Positions 34,261-42,353 of a stretch of 64,000 nt of DNA are shown here, one piece after another. The stretch comes from CAJXMH01 sp040220135 (GTDB taxonomy: Bacteria > Bacteroidota > Bacteroidia > Flavobacteriales_E > Vicingaceae), in the NCBI GenBank assembly GCA_040220135.1, contig JAVJTT010000013.1, forward strand, positions 62,001-126,000, written 5' to 3'. The position numbers were made by a program, and so were the translations under genes. Positions within the stretch are counted from its first letter, which is position 1. Every line of letters begins with the position of its first letter. The notes under the pieces are model-generated. The model searched no databases. It saw only the letters and a program-made list of their open reading frames with translations, and had not been told where the DNA came from.

Positions 34261-36632
34261 ATTGGTAATGATATTTGAAAAGCAGCACCATCAGAGATGT
34301 TTTTTAAGGCAATAATATTTCCATTATATTTTTTTAATATTTTTTTCGTGTGATATAACCCTATACCAGAGCCATCAGTAGTACTGAATTTAAAATTGAA
34401 AATTTTACTTAAAATTTCATCAGGTATCCCGTTACCGTAGTCCCTAAAGTTTAATAACAGATTATCTTTTGTCTTACTCCAAGTCAAATCAATTTTAGTT
34501 GCATCTGCCTTTCTAGAATTGACAAACAAATTGTCAAGTAGAACTGTAATTTCAAGTGGCCTAAAACTCATCACCTTTTTTAGATTTTTAGGAGTTTCTA
34601 TATTTATTTCAATTTGATTTCTTGAATGTATATAGGAATCATTAGGAATATATATTTTTTCTATGTAATGATTAATAAAACTAACAATGTCTTCAGTAAT
34701 GCGGCTAGCTTCAGTGCTAAAGTTAGCTTTGGTTACAAATCGTGAAGAGCTAACTATTTTTTGCACTTCTAAACTAATATTCTGAACCCGATTCAAAAGC
34801 TTGTCCTTCGATTCTTCATTTTCAATAAGTTCTGTTAGTTTGTCTAGTGACCAAGAAATATTATTCGCAGTATGTGTTATTTGGTGTTGAAGGCTCAAAA
34901 GGTCTTTTTTTTCTCTCCCTATGACAGAATTACTAAACAAACGATTAGCAATTTCCGTGTCTAATTCGGCTTTAAGACCTTCATTTTCAATATGCCTTTC
35001 AAGAGCTTCTTCCTCAGCTTCTTCTTTACTTTTCTTTAATGCAGAAAGTTTTTTCTCTACACTTTTAATAGTTTTTTTAACTTCATTTTTATCGAAATCA
35101 TTTTCATCTAAAGAATCTGAGATACTTTTTAATATTCCTTCTGCGGAACCTTTACTTTTTGAGTCTAAAAGACTCAAAATATTTGGAGCAATTTCAAAAC
35201 TAATAACAGATTTAGAATTTGTTAAGTTTGAAATTAGTTTGCCTAGATTATCGTTAACATTAAAATCTTTCTCATTTTCTTTTCCTTCATTTTTGATAAA
35301 AGATTTGTTAATATTTATGTAGTCACTCTCTGATAAGAAATTCCCCCAATCTGTAATTTCAATGGTATATTTTTCTAATTTTTTTAATGTTTCATAGAAT
35401 TGAGTTTCTAAATTTTCATAAGCTTTAGTTCTAATAAAACCATCTCCACGACTTGAAGTTTCTCGTAGGTTATTATTTTCTCCATTAATAGAAATATAAC
35501 CTAGGACTTCTCTTGTTCCTAAGTACCTACTATACCCTTGAGCTTTTCTATTATCCATTTTAAAAGGGTCTTCTCCTCTTTCCCCATATGGATAAATTCT
35601 TAGACCATTTTTATAGACGAAAATATGGCCATATTCTACTGAATCCACACCCATTCTTCTTGCAAATGTTAGCTTAGCAGAATGGTTTAAGAAATAAATT
35701 GAATAGTGAATATTAATTAAATTCTTGAATGGGTTTTTTTCTATTACTTTATAAACTATCTGTCCTCCTTCAAATAACGTAGTAATAATTTGGTCTTTCT
35801 GAATATCGGATTCAATATAACTTGTTTTTAACTGTAAAGTTTCAAAAATTGGATTTTTAATCTCTCCATTAATTATATGGAAATAGTCTATTTCTGACTC
35901 GTCTAATTTTCCTTTTTCAAACAGTTTGCTGTTTTTCTTTTTTTGCTTTAAATCTCCTTCTTTTTCATCTTCGACAGACAGAAAAATTTTAAAGGAATCA
36001 TCATCTTGAATAGTTGAAGGATTAATTAGTCTAGCAAGTGAATCTTTTAATCTTTCAAATTTATTTCTATCCCATTCACTATGCAGATTTGATACCTCCA
36101 ATACAGTTCCTTTGTTGATTCCATATGAACTAACTTTTAATGTCTCGTGCAATACACTCACATTTACAAATTCATTATTACTATCTTCTTCAAATTTATT
36201 CCAATCAGTAATTAAAGCTTCTATATTGGCATTTTCTTCATCTTTGATTGTTTCAAGATATAGTTCGCTACCAAGCCTATCACAAGAGAACCTTCCTATT
36301 CCTTTTGCACCAGCATAAGCTCTTTTTACTTTGATTTTATCTCTAAAGTTTTTGTAGCTATCTTCTTCGTCTCCTTCTTTTTTTGATGAACGAGCAACGA
36401 AAAGCCATTTGTTAAGTAAGTCTTGATAGCTCATACCTTTCCCATTATCCTTAATAATTATTTTTCCATTATTAGAATATATGTTTTCAAAAATTACATC
36501 CACTCTGGTTGCATGTGCATCATAAGAATTTTTAACTAATTCGAAAACCGCAATAAAATCATCCGTAATTAAATCTCTACCTATAATGTTTTTTAAGGCA
36601 GAACTAATTTTAAATTGAAGCGGTTTCTGCAT
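34257..36632 (-). CDS. Tandem GHKL ATPase / histidine-kinase-like sensor
   Basis: A 791-residue soluble protein. An N-terminal GHKL ATPase of the Hsp90/MutL/MORC type has FELVKNSYDA (N box, E31-N35-D38), DNGKGM at 62-67 and GAKGIGRFS at 108-116. An S5-like part follows (GHIFVYKNGLRIYPYGE), then a coiled coil near 515-565, a histidine-kinase-like helical segment with H583 and H587 (LQHQITHTANN), and a second GHKL domain with DNLFVNSRKA, DYGNGIP and GSGIGLYH at 754-761. No membrane segment. It is two bases downstream of the methyltransferase gene and overlaps the response regulator gene. Base use is visibly AT-richer than the flanking core genes (17 G/C in 34261-34320). Confidence 0.85.
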   Translation of the reverse strand: MQKPLQFKISSALKNIIGRDLITDDFIAVFELVKNSYDAHATRVDVIFENIYSNNGKIIIKDNGKGMSYQDLLNKWLFVARSSKKEGDEEDSYKNFRDKIKVKRAYAGAKGIGRFSCDRLGSELYLETIKDEENANIEALITDWNKFEEDSNNEFVNVSVLHETLKVSSYGINKGTVLEVSNLHSEWDRNKFERLKDSLARLINPSTIQDDDSFKIFLSVEDEKEGDLKQKKKNSKLFEKGKLDESEIDYFHIINGEIKNPIFETLQLKTSYIESDIQKDQIITTLFEGGQIVYKVIEKNPFKNLINIHYSIYFLNHSAKLTFARRMGVDSVEYGHIFVYKNGLRIYPYGERGEDPFKMDNRKAQGYSRYLGTREVLGYISINGENNNLRETSSRGDGFIRTKAYENLETQFYETLKKLEKYTIEITDWGNFLSESDYININKSFIKNEGKENEKDFNVNDNLGKLISNLTNSKSVISFEIAPNILSLLDSKSKGSAEGILKSISDSLDENDFDKNEVKKTIKSVEKKLSALKKSKEEAEEEALERHIENEGLKAELDTEIANRLFSNSVIGREKKDLLSLQHQITHTANNISWSLDKLTELIENEESKDKLLNRVQNISLEVQKIVSSSRFVTKANFSTEASRITEDIVSFINHYIEKIYIPNDSYIHSRNQIEINIETPKNLKKVMSFRPLEITVLLDNLFVNSRKADATKIDLTWSKTKDNLLLNFRDYGNGIPDEILSKIFNFKFSTTDGSGIGLYHTKKILKKYNGNIIALKNISDGAAFQISLPI

Positions 36633-36634
36633 TT

Positions 36635-37861
36635 TTAAATTAAGTTATTGATAATGATACCTGCTTGCTCACCAAAAAGTGGAGGAATTGCATTTCCGAT
36701 TTGAGAATAACGGGGTACTTCTTGCGTTCTTCTTTTTCCTCCAGTCGTATATTTTCCTTTAATTTCGTACCAATCATTGAATGATTGAATTCTAGCATAC
36801 TCCCTTACTGTAAAAATTCTTGGCTCACAGTAATGCAGATAATCATCAGGACCTGTGGTAAGTGTGGCAGCAGGAGTAGATTTACAAAGAGGTATTAAAG
36901 TCCTTTTCTTTATTTTCAATTCTTCTTTCAAACTAGCAGATAGAGACTTATTTTTCTCTCCCTTTTCTAAGATATACTTGAATTTATCTAAAGTTTCTTC
37001 CTTATGATTTGCAAATCGATGACTATCGGGAATAGGTTGTTTTAAATTGCCCCTCAGAAATTTTTGATAATTCGAGCTAGCAGGATTATATTTTGCTGTT
37101 TTAAACGAACTTGTATCAGGTGAAATTCTTTCTTCAATTTTTAATAAATCAGAGATAGCATCTTCTAAGTTATTTGTTAATCCAATTCCTTTGTTTGCAA
37201 GAAAGCTCTTTCTATTATTTTTTATCTGATCAAAAAAATGACGTGGATTTTTCTTGGTTGAGATATCTTTTCTTATGCCAACTAAGATGAATCTAGTTCT
37301 TTTTTGAGGAACACCATACTCTGAAAAGTCAACTAGTTTACCAAAAACATGATAGCCAATTGAATAATGTCTTTTGGAATTCCTATTAAGAGCATTTTTT
37401 ACGTAGTTAGAATAAACTCTTCCTTTAGCTTTGTTTTTATCAAACTTTTGAGTGAAACCTTTTACATTTTCAAAAAATATCACCTTTGGCTGTACCAGTC
37501 TAATAAACTTGATGTAAGATTCAATTAACTTGTTCCTTGTGTCATTTTCTTTTCGCCTACCTGCAGTTGAAAACCCTTGACAAGGTGGACCACCTGCAAC
37601 CATATCAATAGTCCCTCTTAGTGATTTTAGTTCATTGGGATAATTGTTAATTACATCATTGATATCAAGATGTGATTTTGGAAGCCAATTGGGCCAATCA
37701 AAGTGATTATTTCTATCGACTAGATTAAACTTTAAAGTTTTAAAAGCATCAGGACTTTTCTCAATAGCAAACTTGGCTTTCCAATGACCAGAATTAAATA
37801 GACCAAGAGATAGTCCACCACATCCCGCAAATAAATCTATATATGTTTTTTTATTATTCAT
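36635..37861 (-). CDS. DNA (cytosine-5) methyltransferase
   Basis: A 408-residue C5 methyltransferase: motif I DLFAGCGGLSLG, motif IV GGPPCQGFS with the catalytic C94, motif VI ENVKGF, motif VIII QKRTRF, and motifs IX-X (REYARIQSF, YSQIGNAIPP). The target-recognition region lies at about 220-340; its specificity cannot be read. No restriction endonuclease gene is adjacent. It heads the operon with the kinase-like and HEPN-like proteins, suggesting it provides self-marking or is itself monitored. AT-rich like its partners. Confidence 0.95.
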   Translation of the reverse strand: MNNKKTYIDLFAGCGGLSLGLFNSGHWKAKFAIEKSPDAFKTLKFNLVDRNNHFDWPNWLPKSHLDINDVINNYPNELKSLRGTIDMVAGGPPCQGFSTAGRRKENDTRNKLIESYIKFIRLVQPKVIFFENVKGFTQKFDKNKAKGRVYSNYVKNALNRNSKRHYSIGYHVFGKLVDFSEYGVPQKRTRFILVGIRKDISTKKNPRHFFDQIKNNRKSFLANKGIGLTNNLEDAISDLLKIEERISPDTSSFKTAKYNPASSNYQKFLRGNLKQPIPDSHRFANHKEETLDKFKYILEKGEKNKSLSASLKEELKIKKRTLIPLCKSTPAATLTTGPDDYLHYCEPRIFTVREYARIQSFNDWYEIKGKYTTGGKRRTQEVPRYSQIGNAIPPLFGEQAGIIINNLI

Positions 37862-37899
37862 GTTAGCAACATGGAAAGTTCTAATTTAATACAAATGTA
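37859..37899 (-). promoter_or_regulatory. Methyltransferase promoter and start-codon palindrome
   Basis: On the minus strand TACATTTG (37899-37892) matches the -7 box. CATGTT-AGC-AACATG (37859-37873) is a perfect inverted repeat that includes the ATG. A protein or RNA fold at this site could control translation or transcription of the operon. Confidence 0.4.
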
Positions 37900-38003
37900 A
37901 GCTCCAATAATCAACTTTATTGTGAGTTATAAATATTGAATTGGTGAAAAATAATTTATACAAGTAGGATGTTCCATCCCCTCAAATATAAAGCTTTAAT
38001 CAC

Positions 38004-38140
38004 CTAAACCAAACTCTTCCCCACCATCAACAGCCCACTAACCACCATTACCACAATCACAAGTTGGAGGAAGCCTTTATCGCTGAGTTTTTGCAGTTGT
38101 CGTTTGCCTATATGGTTGCCCAAAGTAGCACCGACGCCAA
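38004..38140 (-). pseudogene. TSUP permease 3'-end fragment (copy A)
   Basis: The minus strand translates to a C-terminal TSUP (TauE/SafE) tail, GATLGNHIGKRQLQKLSDKG then VIVVMVVSGLLMVGKSLV and stop, clearly homologous to the end of the gene at 41614-42344 but diverged. It begins where the SBBP gene stop codon (38146-38148) ends. It has no start, so it is a remnant. It lies directly upstream of the methyltransferase operon in transcription order. Confidence 0.8.
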
Positions 38141-38145
38141 AAATT

Positions 38146-39828
38146 TTATTGTTTCACCAATCGAAATACCGCTCTTTGCTCTTTGGATTCAAGGCTTAAG
38201 AAATAAATGCCGGCAGGGGCATCAAAGTCTAGGTTTAAGCGTTGAGCTTTGTTGTATTCGTAAGCGTCTACAAGCTTTCCATTAACATCCCTGATGCTAA
38301 TTTTAACCTCACTTAGCGTTTCGCCGAGATCAATGGAGAAGTAACTAGGGCTAGGATTAGGATAGATTTCAATTTCATCTTCAACGCTATGCTCTATAAT
38401 TCCAACCGTTGTCTGACTCATTTTGTGCACGAAAACATCATAAGTTCCGGCAGAACTTAGGTTGGCTGTACCTGCTCCTGGATCAAAATCTACGGTATTA
38501 CCAAAGTAACCGGTTGTATAAACATGTCCTAAGGCATCTACTGCGAGGGAGGTTCCTCCATCATAACCATAACCACCAAAAGCTTTTGCCCACAGGAAAT
38601 TTCCTGAAGCATCCATTTTCTGTATGAAAATATCGGAAACTCCAGCTGAAATAAGATTGGCTATTCCGGGGCCCGGATCAAAATCTACAGTGAGTTGAAA
38701 GGAACCGGCGGTATAAACATTCCCAGAAGCATCTACGGCAATTGAATTTCCAACATCAAAAGCAAAGCCACCAAAAGATTTAGCCCAAAGTAAGTTTCCA
38801 GTGGCATCTAATTTCTGTACAAAAATATCAGAGCTACCAGCGGAAATCAGATTGGCTATTCCGGCTCCCGGATCAAAATCTACCGTGCTTTCAAAGCGTC
38901 CAGTAGTATAGACATTCCCTGAAGCATCTACAGTAATTGAAACTCCATAATCAACACCAGAACCACCAAAAGCTTTAGCCCATAGAAAATTTCCGGAAGC
39001 GTCCATTTTCTGAACGAAAATATCTCTACCACCTACAGCAGTCAGATTGGCTATTCCGGCTCCCGGATCAAAGTCTACTGTTCCAAAAAAATTGCCGGTT
39101 GTATAAACATTTCCTGAGGCATCTGTTGCGATTGAATTTCCTTGAGCTCTAAAAGGGCTACCAAAAGCTTTAGCCCAAAGAAAATTCCCCGAGGGATCCA
39201 TTTTTTGAACAAAAATATCATAAAGGCCGTTTGAGCCTAAATTGTATATACCGGCTCCCGGATCAAAATCTGCAGTATCTGAAAATAATCCGGTAGTATA
39301 AACATTCCCTGAAGCATCTACTGCAATTGAATATCCTTCAACTCTTTTATAGCCACCAAAAGATTTAGCCCAAAGAAAATTCCCCGAGGCGTCCATTTTT
39401 TGAACGAAAATATCAAAACCGCCGTTCGAGACTAGATTGGCTATTCCGGCTCTCGGATCAAAATCTACCGTCCCTGCAAAATATCCGGTAGTATAAATAT
39501 TTCCAACGGCATCTATTACGATGGAATTCCCTCCATATCCGTTGCCACCAAACGCTTTCGCCCAAAGGAAATGCCCTGAGGGATCCATTTTCTGAACGAA
39601 AACACCATAACCACTTCCTGCGGAGATCAAATTTGTTGTTCCGGGACCCGGATCAAAATCTACGGTATCTTTAAAGGAACCGGTTGTATAAACATTTCCA
39701 AAGGTATCAACAGCAATTGAATTTCCAACATCATTACCCAAGCCGCCAAAAGCTTTTGCCCATTGAAAATTTTGAGCGTTTAGAGTTGCTGTTGCTAAGA
39801 TGCAAATTGTGATAAGTAGTGTTTTCAT
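38146..39828 (-). CDS. SBBP-repeat surface protein with T9SS signal
   Basis: A 560-residue secreted protein with a signal peptide (ends TATLNAQ). About eight tandem repeats of roughly 58 residues follow, built on SIAVDASGNVYTTG, TVDFDPGAGIANL and DIFVQKMDASGNFLWAKAFG, which fold as a beta-propeller-like array. The C-terminus is a type A sorting domain (EIYPNPSPSYFSIDL ... GIYFLSLESKEQRAVFRLVK). It is expected on the cell surface. The repeats are highly similar to one another, so unequal recombination is likely. It sits between TSUP fragments A and B. Confidence 0.92.
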   Translation of the reverse strand: MKTLLITICILATATLNAQNFQWAKAFGGLGNDVGNSIAVDTFGNVYTTGSFKDTVDFDPGPGTTNLISAGSGYGVFVQKMDPSGHFLWAKAFGGNGYGGNSIVIDAVGNIYTTGYFAGTVDFDPRAGIANLVSNGGFDIFVQKMDASGNFLWAKSFGGYKRVEGYSIAVDASGNVYTTGLFSDTADFDPGAGIYNLGSNGLYDIFVQKMDPSGNFLWAKAFGSPFRAQGNSIATDASGNVYTTGNFFGTVDFDPGAGIANLTAVGGRDIFVQKMDASGNFLWAKAFGGSGVDYGVSITVDASGNVYTTGRFESTVDFDPGAGIANLISAGSSDIFVQKLDATGNLLWAKSFGGFAFDVGNSIAVDASGNVYTAGSFQLTVDFDPGPGIANLISAGVSDIFIQKMDASGNFLWAKAFGGYGYDGGTSLAVDALGHVYTTGYFGNTVDFDPGAGTANLSSAGTYDVFVHKMSQTTVGIIEHSVEDEIEIYPNPSPSYFSIDLGETLSEVKISIRDVNGKLVDAYEYNKAQRLNLDFDAPAGIYFLSLESKEQRAVFRLVKQ

Positions 39829-39877
39829 TGTAGTTTAAAAATGGGAGTCAGTTTAGACTGCTAAAATAATCATTTAT

Positions 39878-39945
39878 ACTCCTCCCCACCATCAACAGCC
39901 CACTCACCACCATTACCGCAATTACAATTTTGCGGAAGCCTTCAT
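39878..39945 (-). pseudogene. TSUP permease 3'-end fragment (copy B)
   Basis: These 68 bases match 41626-41693 at all but one position by my reading. The minus strand gives EGFRKIVIAVMVVSGLLMVG, the tail of the TSUP permease. It lies between the AbiEii stop (39969) and the SBBP gene start (39828). It is a remnant or duplicated attachment-like sequence, not a gene. Confidence 0.8.
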
Positions 39946-39968
39946 TAACAATTTCTTTTAGACATCAA

Positions 39969-40760
39969 TCACATTTGACTAATCACTGCTGTTTTTAGCC
40001 AATCAAATGCTTCTTGCTGATTATAGGATATTTTCGGTCTTAACAACCCTTCCATGTCTCCTGTAAATGCCGGATCATTTTCTTTTGCTTCTATGTTCAG
40101 TAAAAACTCTTTTTTGCTTGGTGGTTTCTTTTCAGTAGCAAACTCAGTGTATTGCTGAAAGCATTGAATTATATCATCCACATTAATGTTTTTATTGAGC
40201 CGTGCATAATTTAAATCGAACAAATCACGCCCTTTACTTCTTTGATATAGGGCACGTAGCTTAGTGCCCAGTAATTCATTAATGTTGTAGGTTCGGATTT
40301 TACATTCTCCCTTAAACCATTCACTTTGTACTTCAAATGGAAAGTGAACCCAGTCCATTACATTAGAGTGTTCTCTGCAATTAATTTCCAATTTTAATCG
40401 CATTCTTATTCCTTCATACTCAGAATTGAACCGATACAAAGCTTTTATGCCATGCCCTTTATTTTGGGTTTTGCGTTCTTCTTCAAAAAAGCGAATCACT
40501 TCACCAATGCGTTTCATAATGGGTTTGATTGGACCAGCTTTAATCTGAACCAAATCAATATCTTCAGAATACCTGGGAGCAGGATTTAAATAGAGTTTAT
40601 GTAAAGCTGTACCGCCTCTAAAGGCTAAGTTCTCTCTCAAGAAATCATCAGAAAATAGTTCAACTAAAGTTCTACTAATGATCAAATCTTGCTCCACCTG
40701 AGCAAACTCCTTCCATGGTGCATGATCTTGCCATTTTGCTATGTAAGGCTTGGCAATCAT
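39969..40760 (-). CDS. AbiEii-type nucleotidyltransferase toxin
   Basis: A 263-residue nucleotidyltransferase of the AbiEii (DUF1814) family. It has FRGGTALHKLYL and RYSEDIDLV (the DxD metal site), KLEINCRE with the third acidic residue, and KGRDLFDLNYA. In type IV toxin-antitoxin systems such enzymes modify tRNA or another NTP-dependent target and cause abortive infection. Its start overlaps the antitoxin stop by four bases. Confidence 0.9.
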   Translation of the reverse strand: MIAKPYIAKWQDHAPWKEFAQVEQDLIISRTLVELFSDDFLRENLAFRGGTALHKLYLNPAPRYSEDIDLVQIKAGPIKPIMKRIGEVIRFFEEERKTQNKGHGIKALYRFNSEYEGIRMRLKLEINCREHSNVMDWVHFPFEVQSEWFKGECKIRTYNINELLGTKLRALYQRSKGRDLFDLNYARLNKNINVDDIIQCFQQYTEFATEKKPPSKKEFLLNIEAKENDPAFTGDMEGLLRPKISYNQQEAFDWLKTAVISQM

Positions 40761-41548
40761 AAATCTGTCTCTACTTTTAGATTTACATCAACTTTCCAAC
40801 GGTTATTGGCACTGCCCGGTTTTTCACTACTTTTCGGACTAAGTAAGATAGGATAGAAAGATTGTGGTCTTAACTTTTCAAAAATTAGCATAGAAAGGGA
40901 GGTTGAACCTAACAATTCCTCCAACAAAAAACCCGCCCTTTGCATGCTGCTTTTGTTTTCATACCAAGAAAGTAGCATTTCCATGTCCTGCGCTTCAAGC
41001 TCTTCTGTGAGTTCCTCTAATGAGGCCATAAGGCGGTTTAAACCACCAATTTTTGTGTGATGATGAATTAAATCAAAAAAGGTGAGTGCAGGAGAAGATA
41101 TCTGATAGATTCCGGCATCTGACTTTTTTGTCACAATATTTTTAGCTGGCCAATTGCCGGTGGTATGAAACTGAATGTGGAAACTCTTTTTCTTGATGGT
41201 ATTCAGCATGGGTGGCTCAATGATGAAGTAGTCTTTTTGGGCCTGTTGATGACTTGCTCCATGAATTTTAGCGGCTGAATGTAAACCAACATAATACCTT
41301 CGATTGAGATATTTAAATAGCTTTTCAGCATAAAGCTGTACCGGAAGTTTTTCTGAATTAGAATATCTCGGTGGAATAATTAAGTAAAAACCTTTTCTAA
41401 GATTTACGATCTTCTTTTTTACAACTAATCGATTAATCTCTCTCCTTACTGCAGTTGAACCTTTAGAAGAGTTTTCTAATACTTCTTCCAAAGAAAAGGA
41501 ATACTCTTCATAGGAAAGAAGCTGTTTGATATATTCTGAAACTGCCAA
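40757..41548 (-). CDS. AbiEi-type antitoxin
   Basis: A 263-residue AbiEi-like protein. The first 60 residues are a winged-helix domain (VRREINRLVVKKKIVNLRKG) for autoregulation; the remainder is the AbiEi C-terminal domain with YYVGLHSAAKIHG, YQISSPALTFFDLI and a long helical end. It counters AbiEii without stable protein contact in the classical model. Upstream of the toxin, as usual. Confidence 0.88.
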   Translation of the reverse strand: MAVSEYIKQLLSYEEYSFSLEEVLENSSKGSTAVRREINRLVVKKKIVNLRKGFYLIIPPRYSNSEKLPVQLYAEKLFKYLNRRYYVGLHSAAKIHGASHQQAQKDYFIIEPPMLNTIKKKSFHIQFHTTGNWPAKNIVTKKSDAGIYQISSPALTFFDLIHHHTKIGGLNRLMASLEELTEELEAQDMEMLLSWYENKSSMQRAGFLLEELLGSTSLSMLIFEKLRPQSFYPILLSPKSSEKPGSANNRWKVDVNLKVETDL

Positions 41549-41613
41549 TTTTTAGAAAAATTTTGAGAAAGATACAATATATCGGTGTAAATCTCGAATA
41601 AATTCTAAGATAT

Positions 41614-42344
41614 TTAATTAACCAAACTCCTCCCCACCATCAACAGCCCACTCACCACCATTACCGCAATCACAATTTTGCGGAAGCCTTCATCGCTGAG
41701 TTTTTGCAATTGTCGTTTACCGATAAGGTTGCCAATAGTGGCACCGGCGCCAATAATTAAACCGTACCACCAGAGTTCGCCATGCAGGGCACCCAAAAAA
41801 GTATAGGAGCTCAATTGCGCCAAGCCGGCAATAAAAGAGTTGGCGGTTTTAGTGGCAATCATGCGTTCTTTCACCAAACCCAAATTCAGGTAAAAGGGAT
41901 TTAAAATAGGGCCGGTAGCACCAAACAAAGTAGATACCAAAGTCACCCCAAAGCCCAAGGGAATAAAATACCATTTCTTCATGGCAAAGGAGCGCTGCTT
42001 CTTGCCAAAGCGGTATTGAATCACGGTAGAGATCAAAAACAAACCCAAGAGCACTTGCAGCCAATCGGCTTTCAGTTTAACGAAGATCAAGCCGCCCAAG
42101 ATGGCACCTAAAATGGCAGATGGAACGTAATAGGCCACCAAACGCCATTCGATGTGTTTCCAAAAGAGAAACAGCCGCACCGGGCGACCAATCATATTGC
42201 CTAAGTTCACCACCGGGCTACCACTGCAGGGGAGAGGTAAAAGCCTACCACTGGCAGCAAGATCAAAGCGCCACCACCGCCAGCCAAAGTGCTAACGATG
42301 TAAGCCACAATGCCGACCAGAAATAGAATGACGTAGGTTAGCAA
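41614..42344 (-). pseudogene. TSUP (TauE/SafE) permease, frameshifted
   Basis: The C-terminal 199 codons (from 42213) encode a TSUP membrane protein (ATGPILNPFYLNLGL, IGKRQLQKLSDEG). The missing N-terminus is in another frame directly upstream: from TTG 42344, LTYVILFLVGIVAYIVSTLA then GGGGALILLPVVGFYLSPAVVA. The two join at the GGG (CCC on the coding strand) at 42215-42217, where one base is lacking. Repaired, the protein would have about 243 residues, normal for the family. It is a pseudogene or a base-calling error. Its 3' end is the source of copies A and B. Confidence 0.75.
41626..41693 (-). repeat. 68-base direct repeat in TSUP 3' end (copy C)
   Basis: The parental copy of the repeat at 39878-39945 (one mismatch). 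Together they flank the AbiE module as direct repeats, so recombination between them would remove the toxin-antitoxin pair cleanly. Confidence 0.75.
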
Positions 42345-42353
42345 AGCGAGGTT

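Noticed and set aside
38409..39828. Regularly spaced DNA repeats that could suggest a CRISPR-like array
   Set aside because: The repeats are about 170 bases apart, in one reading frame, and encode SBBP repeats of a secreted protein.
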